Shown here: one piece after another, positions 8,324 to 14,480 of the stretch
How the letters are laid out: each line of letters starts with the position of its first letter
How positions within the stretch are numbered: position 1 is the first letter of the stretch
DNA from: Candidatus Heimdallarchaeota archaeon
GTDB lineage: Archaea; Asgardarchaeota; Heimdallarchaeia; JABLTI01
Length of the DNA: 14,480 bases
Reading direction: 5' to 3'
Assembly (NCBI GenBank): GCA_023128635.1
Contig: JAGMDP010000092.1
Coordinates: forward strand, 1 to 14,480
Notes under the pieces: generated by a model
Databases searched by the model: none
What the model saw: the letters and a program-made list of their open reading frames with translations, nothing else
Told to the model about the DNA's origin: nothing
Position numbers and translations under genes: made by a program

Positions 8324-8386
8324 ACCAATCATTTACAGAAAAGAAATAGATTGTTCTATATCTTTATGCTTGGAGATTAAAACAAA

Positions 8387-8650
8387 ATGAGCAAACAAGA
8401 GAAACGATTGAATAAAGATCGACCTATGGATTTACTCTCAATGTCATTAGATGGTATTGTATTAGTGAAATTGAAGGGTGGACGTCAATTAAGAGGCAAG
8501 CTAAAAAATTATGATGCCCATCTCAACCTAACTCTGGATGAAGCAGAAGAGATAATTGATGATGGTGAAAACAATAATCTAGGAACAATCATCTTGCGTG
8601 GAGATAATGTAATAATTATCAGTCCGCCACCTAGTATCGCTAAGAAATAG
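8387..8650 (+). CDS. Archaeal Sm-like protein (LSm/SmAP)
   Basis: An 87-residue RNA-binding protein expected to form a heptameric ring that binds U-rich RNA, related to eukaryotic Sm/LSm and bacterial Hfq. The Sm1 motif covers residues 20-52 with the RNA-contacting D43 and N47 in NYDAHLNLTLDEAEE. The Sm2 motif, LGTIILRGDNVIIISPP, covers residues 65-81 with R71-G72-D73-N74. Both motifs are complete. The ATG has a good ribosome site, GGAGAT, 9 bases upstream. The next gene, for ribosomal protein L37e, starts 32 bases downstream; LSm-L37e is a widely conserved archaeal pair, so co-transcription is expected. Confidence 0.95.
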   Translation: MSKQEKRLNKDRPMDLLSMSLDGIVLVKLKGGRQLRGKLKNYDAHLNLTLDEAEEIIDDGENNNLGTIILRGDNVIIISPPPSIAKK

Positions 8651-8682
8651 CTTCCAAATATAAAACATAAAGGTGAATCATA

Positions 8683-8838
8683 TTGACTAAAGGAACTCCT
8701 AGTAAAGGAAAGAAAAATCGTACACCAACACACATTCGCTGTCGAAGATGCGGAAAGAATTCCTATAACATAAGAAAAGCTGTTTGTGCTAGTTGTGGCT
8801 ATGGTGCCACCGCAAAAATTAGAAAGCACAATTGGTAG
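8683..8838 (+). CDS. rpl37e: Large-subunit ribosomal protein eL37 (L37e)
   Basis: A 51-residue basic zinc-ribbon protein of the large ribosomal subunit that contacts 23S rRNA. It begins [20 protein letters not shown] and has two CxxC pairs, C20/C23 and C35/C38 (CRRCG and CASCG), followed by [13 protein letters not shown]. This matches known archaeal L37e from its first residues. The start is TTG 8683, supported by AGGTGA at 8671-8676, 6 bases upstream; there is no in-frame ATG. The protein ends right after the conserved RKxxW, so it lacks the short basic tail usual in L37e (about 56-62 residues). The stop is a clear TAG and no frameshift is evident in the following bases. Confidence 0.95.
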   Translation: MTKGTPSKGKKNRTPTHIRCRRCGKNSYNIRKAVCASCGYGATAKIRKHNW

Positions 8839-8853
8839 TTTTTTAGAACCTTT

Positions 8854-8884
8854 ATGCTGAATTACCATTCTTTGGCTTCAGCGT
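8854..8884 (+). terminator. Hairpin terminator after the LSm-L37e operon
   Basis: ATGCTGAA (8854-8861) pairs with TTCAGCGT (8877-8884) as an 8-base-pair stem with one G-T pair, and CCA/TGG can pair inside the loop. T-rich sequence follows on the plus strand to 8911. It lies between the convergent L37e and UPF0200 genes. The minus-strand side lacks a T-run, so it mainly suits the operon on the plus strand. Confidence 0.55.
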
Positions 8885-8911
8885 AATCATTCATTTCTTA
8901 TTTTGATTTTA

Positions 8912-9478
8912 TTATTCGTTGTTTAATATTCTCTCAAGAATTTGTTCTATCTTTCTTATGAATTCTTGCTTTGAAATATCATCATTCAAAATATAGTAAT
9001 CTGCTTTTGTTATAACATCACCCAAACCAAAACCAAGTTCTCTTTGTTCTCTTTCCTCGAAATCCCCTTCTGATTCATGATCAATTCGTTTTCTTGCTTC
9101 TACTCTTTGTTTCCTGATTTGTAGAGAAGAGATAATTGCAACTAGTTTTATTTCACCTAATTCAGCTCGCAATAAGGCAAGTTCTGCATATGAACGAACA
9201 CCATCAATAAGCAGCATTTTAGGATTATCTTGAATTAACTCCTTAATTGTTGGCAAAGCTTTTCTAGCAATTGCTTGATCCCCTTCTTCGTATCTTAAGG
9301 CAGATGCCATTTTAGCCATATTACGACCATTTACATCTAATCCTCTTTTCTTACATTCTTCTATGATAATAGTACCTAATCTATAAGTTGGAATTTGATA
9401 TTTCCTTTTTGCAATATCGGTGAAAACTGATTTTCCTGAACCTTGTGTCCCAGTTAATGCTAAGAAAAGTGTTCCCAT
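8912..9478 (-). CDS. UPF0200 / dephospho-CoA-kinase-like P-loop nucleotide kinase
   Basis: A 188-residue small-molecule kinase of the adenylate-kinase-like fold. The Walker A is GTQGSGKS at residues 10-17. Further family features are GLDVNGRNMAKMASALR, a Walker B-type strand MLLIDGVRSYAEL, a lid-like region with arginines (VEARKRIDHESEGDFEERE) and the terminal ADYYILND. This is the archaeal UPF0200 layout, often auto-annotated as dephospho-CoA kinase. Archaeal dephospho-CoA kinase activity has been assigned to a different family (DUF359), so the substrate here is unknown. I chose ATG 9478 because GTGAT overlaps the alternative GTG start at 9487 and serves as a close ribosome site. It converges on the L37e gene. 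Confidence 0.85.
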   Translation of the reverse strand: MGTLFLALTGTQGSGKSVFTDIAKRKYQIPTYRLGTIIIEECKKRGLDVNGRNMAKMASALRYEEGDQAIARKALPTIKELIQDNPKMLLIDGVRSYAELALLRAELGEIKLVAIISSLQIRKQRVEARKRIDHESEGDFEEREQRELGFGLGDVITKADYYILNDDISKQEFIRKIEQILERILNNE

Positions 9479-9521
9479 AATAATCACAACTTGATTCTCA
9501 TTTTACTGCCCGAGCTAGCAC

Positions 9522-9530
9522 ATTTAAATT
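9522..9530 (-). promoter_or_regulatory. TATA box for the UPF0200 kinase gene
   Basis: The near-palindromic ATTTAAATT block lies 44-52 bases before ATG 9478. Read on the minus strand it is preceded by the purine-rich AACAGT. It predicts transcription from about 9500 with a leader of about 22 bases. Confidence 0.5.
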
Positions 9531-9637
9531 TACTGTTGCTCTTATTATTATTATACCAAATAAGACAAAATCGCTTAATTTCATTTTATTGTTATGAAAA
9601 TAGTTTAATATTTGACTTAGCTAATTCTTCAAAAAAG

Positions 9638-9646
9638 TTATATAAG
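9638..9646 (+). promoter_or_regulatory. Strong BRE/TATA promoter of the membrane protein gene
   Basis: TTATATAAG preceded by AAAAAAG (9631-9637) is the best archaeal BRE/TATA match in the window. It predicts a transcription start near 9667-9670, about 35 bases before ATG 9705. Confidence 0.6.
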
Positions 9647-9654
9647 TGGTAATT

Positions 9655-9683
9655 GTGGAAATCCACTAATAGATTATAATCTA
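9655..9683. repeat. Two adjacent palindromes at the predicted transcription start
   Basis: GTGGA-AA-TCCAC (9655-9666) is followed after 3 bases by TAGATTATAATCTA (9670-9683), a perfect 14-base palindrome. They lie just downstream of the strong TATA box and span the predicted transcription start. This is where archaeal repressors commonly bind to block initiation. Possible operators; no regulator gene is identified here. Confidence 0.5.
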
Positions 9684-9704
9684 CTATTGATATGGTTGAT
9701 TGCA

Positions 9705-10997
9705 ATGAAATCGAAGAAAATTACCTATACATTAATGATCATTTTAAGTCTTATACTTCTATTTCAATTAAGTATTAATTTAGTAAATGTTAATGCTGGA
9801 AGTGATTACAAAGGCAAAAGTAAACCTATTGTAATTTTTGATGTAGCACATCAACAAACCTTTAATCACACACAAATGCAATCAGCTATCCAAGCAATTG
9901 AAGAACGTCTTGAGATAACAGTTTTCATAAATTATGATAATTTTACATTAGTAAATCTTCAAGGTGCTGATTTGATTATTCTTCCTGCTCCAAATCTTAA
10001 TGCCATTAAACCTCTAGAATGGGACAGTGTTTTTTCAGTTCTTGAACAAAGAGCATTGTTTGAATTTTATCGTGATGGAGGATCTATGTTATACTTGGCT
10101 AATCCATATTTCTTTGAAGAAGTAATGAGAAATTACACTAGTCATGCAAACTACCTGAACTACATGATGAGCAGTGGTGGTCAGGATGAAGTAGACTATG
10201 GAAGTTTATCCATAGATCGAGCTCAAATAACTTTAATGAATGATTTAAGCAATCGCTATGATGATGAACGCTTTATTTACATCAATAACGATACAATGTT
10301 GACTGATCATTCAATCGTGCAAGGATTTCTTGATTCTGATTCTGTAAATGAATTATTGACCTATAGTACATCTGTTGACACTATTTTTGCTCAAAGATTG
10401 ATTAATACTTCAGTCACAACTTATGAGGTCAATTCAGAAGGAGAGGTTCAAGGCGGTAAAACCCAAGAACACACCATTTTGGCTGCAAATGAAATTGACG
10501 CTTATGATAGTCGAGGAATATCTTGTGCTTCAACAATCATGTTTAGTGATTTAGCAATATCCAATACCAGTTCTGATACTTGGTTCGAGGAATACGATAA
10601 TGCTCTTCTCTGGGAAAATATGATTGCGTGGCTTCTCTTTGAAATTCCAGAAATACAACCTGATGAACCTATACCACCTATAGGAATCTTTGCTGCAAGT
10701 ATTATAGCAATTTTCTTTGTCTTCATGGTAATTGGTTCTGTTCTCTTTACTATCGGTCGCGAAGTAAGAAAAGTTGAAGTTTCAGAAACAATCATTGAAA
10801 TGCGAAAACAAGATGACCAAAGAAAGAAAGTCGATAAAGAAATTGAAGAAGCATATTACGCGGAAGATGATGTCGAGGATGAACTCGAGGAAGAGGAAGA
10901 AGACGAGAAAGAAATCGACATGAAAAGCATCTCTGATGAGATTAAGAAGAAACCTCCGAAAACACGTTCAAGAAGTGAACGTCGTAGAAGGAATTAG
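9705..10997 (+). CDS. Type I membrane protein with GIFT/DUF4350-like extracellular domain
   Basis: A 430-residue surface-anchored protein of unknown function. Residues 8-28 are a hydrophobic signal sequence, with a likely cleavage after VNVNA (residue 31). Residues 40-315 are extracellular and have an alternating strand/helix plan: PIVIFDVAH, GADLIILPAPN, FYRDGGSMLYLANPYF and a final block SDLAISNTSSDTW...ENMIAWLLFEIPE. This resembles the GIFT/DUF4350 fold of OST48 and IFT52, by pattern only. Six N-x-S/T sequons occur (N54, N79, N143, N195, N234, N287). One transmembrane helix spans about 327-350. The cytoplasmic tail is acidic (388-404, mostly D/E) then basic, ending RSERRRRN. In-frame TTG starts at 9687 and 9696 are possible; ATG 9705 gives the most usual signal peptide. 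It has its own promoter. Confidence 0.75.
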   Translation: MKSKKITYTLMIILSLILLFQLSINLVNVNAGSDYKGKSKPIVIFDVAHQQTFNHTQMQSAIQAIEERLEITVFINYDNFTLVNLQGADLIILPAPNLNAIKPLEWDSVFSVLEQRALFEFYRDGGSMLYLANPYFFEEVMRNYTSHANYLNYMMSSGGQDEVDYGSLSIDRAQITLMNDLSNRYDDERFIYINNDTMLTDHSIVQGFLDSDSVNELLTYSTSVDTIFAQRLINTSVTTYEVNSEGEVQGGKTQEHTILAANEIDAYDSRGISCASTIMFSDLAISNTSSDTWFEEYDNALLWENMIAWLLFEIPEIQPDEPIPPIGIFAASIIAIFFVFMVIGSVLFTIGREVRKVEVSETIIEMRKQDDQRKKVDKEIEEAYYAEDDVEDELEEEEEDEKEIDMKSISDEIKKKPPKTRSRSERRRRN

Positions 10998-11027
10998 AAT
11001 CCTTCTTCTTTCATCTTTTTATCTTTT
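10986..11027 (+). terminator. Hairpin and T-rich tract after the membrane protein gene
   Basis: AGAAGGA (10986-10992) and TCCTTCT (11000-11006) form a perfect 7-base-pair stem, and the gene's TAG stop (10995-10997) lies in the loop. It is followed by pyrimidine-rich sequence with two runs of five T (ATCTTTTTATCTTTTT). This is a good intrinsic or aCPSF1-dependent termination site, and it suggests the next gene is mostly transcribed on its own. Confidence 0.55.
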
Positions 11028-11065
11028 TAATCGAAAGAATATTGAATACTTGCTAATCAAATCAT

Positions 11066-13093
11066 ATGTTGAAGAAGATGATTCACCAAAATTTACCTAA
11101 GCAGTCAATTACTGGAGTAATTCTTTCGGGTGGATACAGTATTCGATTTCAAAAGGAAAACGAACCTTGGATAGATAAAGCCCTAATGTCATTTGACGGG
11201 GAAATTATTTTAAAAAGAACAATTAAAATGCTTTCAAATCTATGTGAAAAGATACTCGTTATGGTGAAATTCGAAGATAGTAAATCAATCTATCAAGGAT
11301 TCATTAATGAATTTCCTGAAAACATAAAATCAAAAGTTACTATTGCGAAAGACAATAATCAGTTTCTTTGTAATGGACCTACACTGGGGATAGTATCTTC
11401 TTTCAACTTCATAGAGAGTGAGATTGCACTAGTTGTCCCAGTAGATTTACCCTTGTTAAGTGAAAAGATTTTAGTTAACTTATTATCACAACTCAATGGT
11501 AGCTCTATGATCGTACCATATTGGTCTGTTACTGGAAAAATCGAGCCGCTAGTTTTTGCATTTAAATTAAAACCAGTAAATATCTTAGTAAAAATACTGT
11601 CGCAAATTAAGCGAAGTAGAGCTGATGATCTTCACAGAGCAATATTAAACATAAAATTCTTGGCTCTTTCTTCAAACCGAGCAAAGGAAATTGATAATAT
11701 TTTCACAAGTTTAAATGACAGAACTAAATTGGTGAAAATAAGTAACTCAAAGGATTCTCATACGGGAGATTTTTTTGACTTAACAAATTCACTGATTGTT
11801 TCAGAGCAAGTGAATGAAAGTCTCCTCACACAAGTGGAAGCTTTTCTAATAAAATCAAATTTCATAAAACCTGATAAAGAGATTCTTTCACAAGCTTTGG
11901 AGTTATCTAAAAAATTAATGAATCATCAGATGTTCTTTTTTGCTGGTGTTTTGTTGTTCAACGTTATTTCCAAATTTTCGTTGGAAGAAATGAAATCTAA
12001 AGAGGATACGAGAAATCAGATGGTTGAGTTTTGTGTTAAATCCTTTCAGCAAGAAGCTTTTCAATGGCAAAATAGAGGCATTCGTTTTCTTGAGTTTCAT
12101 TCATTATCTGATGCTTTCGTAATAGCTAAAATGTTTAACTTAGCAGATCAAAAAGAATTGGATATGAAAATAATCAAGCTAAAGGAATTATTAGATTTGA
12201 AAAAGAAAAAACATCACGTGTATAGTTTAGATGCAATGCTGGAGAGGGAAATTCCTTTGTTCTTAGATAAAGCAATGGAAATAATTCAAGAGTCTGAGAA
12301 AACATTCAATGAAGAAACACCAACTTTCACGACTAATTTCCTTTGGGATCATTCTTTTCGAGTTGGAAAAATCGCTTATAAATTGGCGTTGAAAGAAGGT
12401 ATTAATCCTATAGTTCCAACAATAGCAGCTATTCTCCATGATGCAGGTAAATTTGTGCTAGGAACATATCATGGCGACGACGTAACTGAGGAGGAACACT
12501 CAGCTTCTATTGCTCAAAAATTGCTAGTAAATAGTGGTTTATCAAAGAATGATATTGAAGCTGTAAAGGTCGCAATCTCTGCTCTTTACGATGAGAAACT
12601 TGATTGTAACGTGAATTGCAAAATCGTTCATGATGCAGATCGATTGGAAAAACTTGGACCTCTAGGGGTTGCTAATTTCTTTACAAAAATGACCCTAAGA
12701 GGTGCCAATTTGAGTAGCTCCATTCTCAAAAACCTAAGTCGAGAACTAACATATACTGCAGCAGCACCTATAACTATGCTCACAAAAACAGGAAAAGAAC
12801 TTGCTCGAACTAGAAGTCAAAAAGCATTATTATATTTCGAAGAATTACTAGAGGAATTCGCGTATTATGATCTTGGAAGATTCCATATAAAAGAACTTGA
12901 TGTAGACGCTGATCAAAAAATTACTTTAGTTATCCCTGAAAAGTGCCATAAATGCAATGGTGAATATTCAGTACAATTATCTAAGGATAAGGGGATAAAA
13001 TGTGAAAAAGTAATTGTTAATTATTCATGTAATAATTGTGAACAAAAATATGAAACTGAATTTTGCCTGCCACTAATTTCCCAGAAAAACTAA
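11066..13093 (+). CDS. MobA-like nucleotidyltransferase fused to HD phosphohydrolase and zinc ribbon
   Basis: A 675-residue cytosolic multidomain protein. Residues 15-225 are a MobA/MocA-like nucleotidyltransferase: GVILSGGYSIRF (17-28), the D37-K38 pair, NGPTLGIV and the metal-binding aspartate in VPVDLPLLS. MobA enzymes join GMP or CMP to molybdopterin. Residues 240-410 are helical and unrecognised. Residues 425-610 are an HD phosphohydrolase resembling COG1418: H429 in WDHSFRV, H458-D459 in LHDAGK and D523 in HDADRLEKLGPLG. Residues 627-667 form a Cys-rich ribbon, CHKC (627-630) and CNNC (655-658) plus C646 and C667. The usual glycine after RF is Q29, and eight residues separate F28 from D37, longer than in MobA, so the nucleotide or acceptor may differ. 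No molybdenum-cofactor genes are nearby. There is no clear ribosome site at ATG 11066; M5 (11078) is an alternative. Confidence 0.85.
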   Translation: MLKKMIHQNLPKQSITGVILSGGYSIRFQKENEPWIDKALMSFDGEIILKRTIKMLSNLCEKILVMVKFEDSKSIYQGFINEFPENIKSKVTIAKDNNQFLCNGPTLGIVSSFNFIESEIALVVPVDLPLLSEKILVNLLSQLNGSSMIVPYWSVTGKIEPLVFAFKLKPVNILVKILSQIKRSRADDLHRAILNIKFLALSSNRAKEIDNIFTSLNDRTKLVKISNSKDSHTGDFFDLTNSLIVSEQVNESLLTQVEAFLIKSNFIKPDKEILSQALELSKKLMNHQMFFFAGVLLFNVISKFSLEEMKSKEDTRNQMVEFCVKSFQQEAFQWQNRGIRFLEFHSLSDAFVIAKMFNLADQKELDMKIIKLKELLDLKKKKHHVYSLDAMLEREIPLFLDKAMEIIQESEKTFNEETPTFTTNFLWDHSFRVGKIAYKLALKEGINPIVPTIAAILHDAGKFVLGTYHGDDVTEEEHSASIAQKLLVNSGLSKNDIEAVKVAISALYDEKLDCNVNCKIVHDADRLEKLGPLGVANFFTKMTLRGANLSSSILKNLSRELTYTAAAPITMLTKTGKELARTRSQKALLYFEELLEEFAYYDLGRFHIKELDVDADQKITLVIPEKCHKCNGEYSVQLSKDKGIKCEKVIVNYSCNNCEQKYETEFCLPLISQKN

Positions 13094-13096
13094 TTC

Positions 13097-13402
13097 TCAT
13101 TTAGCAAAAAATTGATCTATAGTTTGGTCATTAGGATCCTTTCTAATTTTGGGATTCTTTTTCTTATGTGCGAAATATGGTTCCAAGAATCGCTGTCTTC
13201 TTCGGAGCAAAACTAATTTGTGTTTATTTATCTGTAATCTTGCACAAGGATACTCCTTATTACATCCACAAGTTCCGTTATAATTCTTAGAATTAATATC
13301 GAATCTAAGAAATCTATTTGGATTAAGACAGCTGCAGATTTCTATATAATCTCCATCCTCATCTTCGGCATATCTTCTTATGGAGGTATCCAAATTCGAC
13401 AT
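13097..13402 (-). CDS. Cys-rich small protein with PIP-box-like C-terminus, unknown function
   Basis: I do not recognise the family. The 101-residue protein has an acidic N-terminus, five cysteines (C23xC25, C45xC47 and C53), a basic middle (LVLLRRRQRFLE) and a lysine-rich stretch before the C-terminus. The CGCNKEYPCAR segment resembles a SWIM zinc finger (CxC then CxH) but has Arg where the last His should be. The protein ends QTIDQFFAK: a glutamine, a hydrophobic residue and two phenylalanines at the extreme C-terminus resemble archaeal PIP boxes that bind PCNA, with the glutamine one position off consensus. The coding region is supported by a weak ribosome site (GTGA, 3 bases before the ATG) and by its fit between neighbours: it ends 3 bases from the convergent MobA-HD gene. 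A zinc-binding, DNA-linked role is inference. Confidence 0.65.
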   Translation of the reverse strand: MSNLDTSIRRYAEDEDGDYIEICSCLNPNRFLRFDINSKNYNGTCGCNKEYPCARLQINKHKLVLLRRRQRFLEPYFAHKKKNPKIRKDPNDQTIDQFFAK

Positions 13403-13502
13403 AACTCACGCACTCGCTAATTGCTTTAATTCTCTTGTTTTTACTTAATAAAAGATTTGTATTAAGGAACAATTACCCTTTTACTCTCCCTTATTTTGGA
13501 AA

Positions 13503-13511
13503 AATATTTTA
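13503..13511 (+). promoter_or_regulatory. TATA-like element for the DinB-family gene
   Basis: AATATTTTA preceded by GGAAA lies 23-31 bases before ATG 13534. That spacing places the transcription start at or within a few bases of the ATG, so the mRNA would be leaderless. No ribosome site precedes this ATG, which fits. Confidence 0.45.
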
Positions 13512-13533
13512 CTGCAAAGACCTATTTTTTCCC

Positions 13534-14028
13534 ATGAAAATCATGAAGGATGTTTTGTTGGATTTTTTTGAGGATGAAGTCAAAGAAGTTCGAGTTGTTA
13601 TGGAAAAAGCTGATGAGGTTCCTCTCACTTTTCGCTTAACGAAAGATAGTAGAACTTTACTTAGCCTAGTTAATCATATAGCTCAAATCCCTCGAATAGA
13701 TATTGATATTTATTCAGGAAAGTTTCCGTCTGGGAAAGAAACTCACAAACTTGAGATTCTACTGAATAAGGAAGATCTTGATGAAGTGTTGGAAGTATTT
13801 GATAATGGTTGTGATTATCTTAGGAAATATTTCAAGAAATTTACAGATGAAGATTTACTCAAAGAAACTTTGCGTCCGTTTTATGAACCGGATTCCCCTC
13901 TTCGATCATGGACTCATTTTCTTCCTAAGCTGACAGCTCATTTAGCTTTACACAAAGGCGTTCTTTGGTCATACTTGAAAGCAGCGAAAGCTAAAGTAAA
14001 CATGTTTACCTATTATGGTAGAAAATAG
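13534..14028 (+). CDS. DinB-family (YfiT-like) four-helix-bundle protein
   Basis: A 164-residue member of the DinB superfamily, four-helix bundles that bind a divalent metal through three histidines. In bacteria several act as thiol-dependent S-transferases using bacillithiol or mycothiol, but most are uncharacterised. The expected triad is present: H48 in LVNHIAQIP, and H136 and H140 in LTAHLALHKGVLWSYLK, which is the typical C-terminal HxxxHxGxL pattern. The reading frame extends upstream to a TTG at 13435, but that segment overlaps the promoter-like AATATTTTA and does not look like a DinB N-terminus. I therefore chose ATG 13534 (leaderless), with ATG 13543 as an alternative. The next gene starts 20 bases downstream on the same strand, so an operon with the deacylase is likely. 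Its substrate is unknown. Confidence 0.8.
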   Translation: MKIMKDVLLDFFEDEVKEVRVVMEKADEVPLTFRLTKDSRTLLSLVNHIAQIPRIDIDIYSGKFPSGKETHKLEILLNKEDLDEVLEVFDNGCDYLRKYFKKFTDEDLLKETLRPFYEPDSPLRSWTHFLPKLTAHLALHKGVLWSYLKAAKAKVNMFTYYGRK

Positions 14029-14048
14029 AAACAAATGAGGAAAATAAA

Positions 14049-14480
14049 ATGGAATTTGATGTTGTAATAAAAAATGGAAGAGTTATTGATGGAACGGGTA
14101 ATCCTTGGTTTAAAGCAGATATTGGAATAACCAAAGGTAAAATTACTAAAATTGGCTCAATAGAACCAAGTGAGAAAACAAAGGTAATAGATGCTACGGG
14201 ATTGATTGTTTCTCCGGGATTTATTGATATACATTCACATTCTGATTATTCTATACCTTTTGATCCAATGGTAATCTCTACTATCCATCAAGGAATTACA
14301 ACCTTAGTTGTTGGAATGTGTGGAGCATCATTAGCTCCAGTAAATCCAGAGAAGCAAGAATTATTTGACAAAGAGTTCTCTATGGCTGCTCCCCCAGGAT
14401 TAGAATACAATGTTACTTGGACTTCTTATAGTGAATATCTTGATGAAATGGAAAAAATTGGTTGCTCATCAAATGTTGCA
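14049..14480 (+). CDS. N-acyl-D-amino-acid deacylase (D-aminoacylase), N-terminal part
   Basis: The first 144 codons of a gene that runs off the right edge; full-length members are about 500 residues. The family hydrolyses N-acyl-D-amino acids, and relatives act on other N-acyl compounds. It opens with FDVVIKNGRVIDGTGNPWFK, then SPGFIDIHSHSD with metal-binding H62 and H64. GMCGASLAP follows, where C91 matches the metal-ligand cysteine that distinguishes D-aminoacylases from other amidohydrolases. The ATG is preceded by GAGG with about 8-base spacing, and the DinB-family gene ends 20 bases upstream. Substrate specificity cannot be judged without the C-terminal part. Recycling of D-amino acids or acylated peptides would fit the amino-acid-degrading gene set at the other end of the window. 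Confidence 0.9.
   Translation, partial: MEFDVVIKNGRVIDGTGNPWFKADIGITKGKITKIGSIEPSEKTKVIDATGLIVSPGFIDIHSHSDYSIPFDPMVISTIHQGITTLVVGMCGASLAPVNPEKQELFDKEFSMAAPPGLEYNVTWTSYSEYLDEMEKIGCSSNVA

Noticed and set aside
8509..8868. 119-codon open frame on the minus strand across LSm and L37e
   Set aside because: It covers two well-recognised genes on the other strand and has no ribosome site or recognisable domain.
9705..10997. Calling the membrane protein a true OST48 subunit
   Set aside because: The similarity is only in the order of strands and a few short patterns; OST48 has further domains absent here, so only a GIFT-like label is justified.
13435..13533. N-terminal extension of the DinB-family protein from TTG 13435
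   Set aside because: The extension overlaps a TATA-like element, has no ribosome site and is not DinB-like; ATG 13534 gives the expected family length.
1..14480. CRISPR arrays, insertion sequences, tRNA or rRNA genes
   Set aside because: No spaced direct repeats, transposase motifs, terminal repeats or tRNA cloverleaf/TpsiC-like sequences were seen on either strand by eye.

Overview
The window is about two-thirds A+T and is archaeal. It encodes the archaeal KH/metallo-beta-lactamase/beta-CASP termination factor (aCPSF1/FttA), an archaeal LSm protein directly followed by ribosomal protein L37e, an MCT-1/Tma20-type PUA protein and a UPF0200 kinase. Start sites carry archaeal signals: A/T-rich TATA boxes about 25 bases before the likely transcription start, GGTGA/GGAG ribosome sites, and several TTG starts. 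Base composition, the MCT-1 homologue and a type I membrane protein with a possible OST48/IFT52-like (GIFT) domain would fit an Asgard archaeon. That placement is inference; other histidine-degrading archaea are not excluded. There are no tRNA, rRNA, CRISPR or mobile-element signatures.

Positions 1-5289 are metabolic. On the minus strand lie urocanase (hutU), NAD+ synthetase (nadE) directly behind it, and the N-terminus of a P-loop ATPase cut by the window edge. Divergent from hutU is imidazolonepropionase (hutI). It converges on a stand-alone glutamate formiminotransferase across a shared hairpin. Together hutU, hutI and the formiminotransferase take urocanate to glutamate and 5-formimino-tetrahydrofolate. 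Histidine ammonia-lyase and a cyclodeaminase are not in the window.

Positions 5290-5733 form the only long non-coding stretch, with TATA-like elements, a hairpin and a small palindrome. Positions 5734-9478 are an RNA and translation block: aCPSF1, the MCT-1-like PUA protein (convergent, 10 bases apart), LSm plus L37e, and a UPF0200 kinase on the opposite strand.

Positions 9488-14480 are more lineage-specific. They hold a signal-anchored surface protein with six N-glycosylation sequons and a charged cytoplasmic tail, then a three-part protein joining a MobA-like nucleotidyltransferase, an HD phosphohydrolase and a C-terminal zinc ribbon. After these come an uncharacterised Cys-rich protein with a PIP-box-like C-terminus, a DinB-family protein, and the start of an N-acyl-D-amino-acid deacylase. 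Histidine degradation and the deacylase both suggest heterotrophic growth on amino acids or peptides.

The strongest candidates for something undescribed are the MobA-HD-zinc-ribbon fusion, the Cys-rich/PIP-like small protein, the GIFT-like membrane protein and the paired palindromes at its promoter. No complete new multi-gene system can be demonstrated here.
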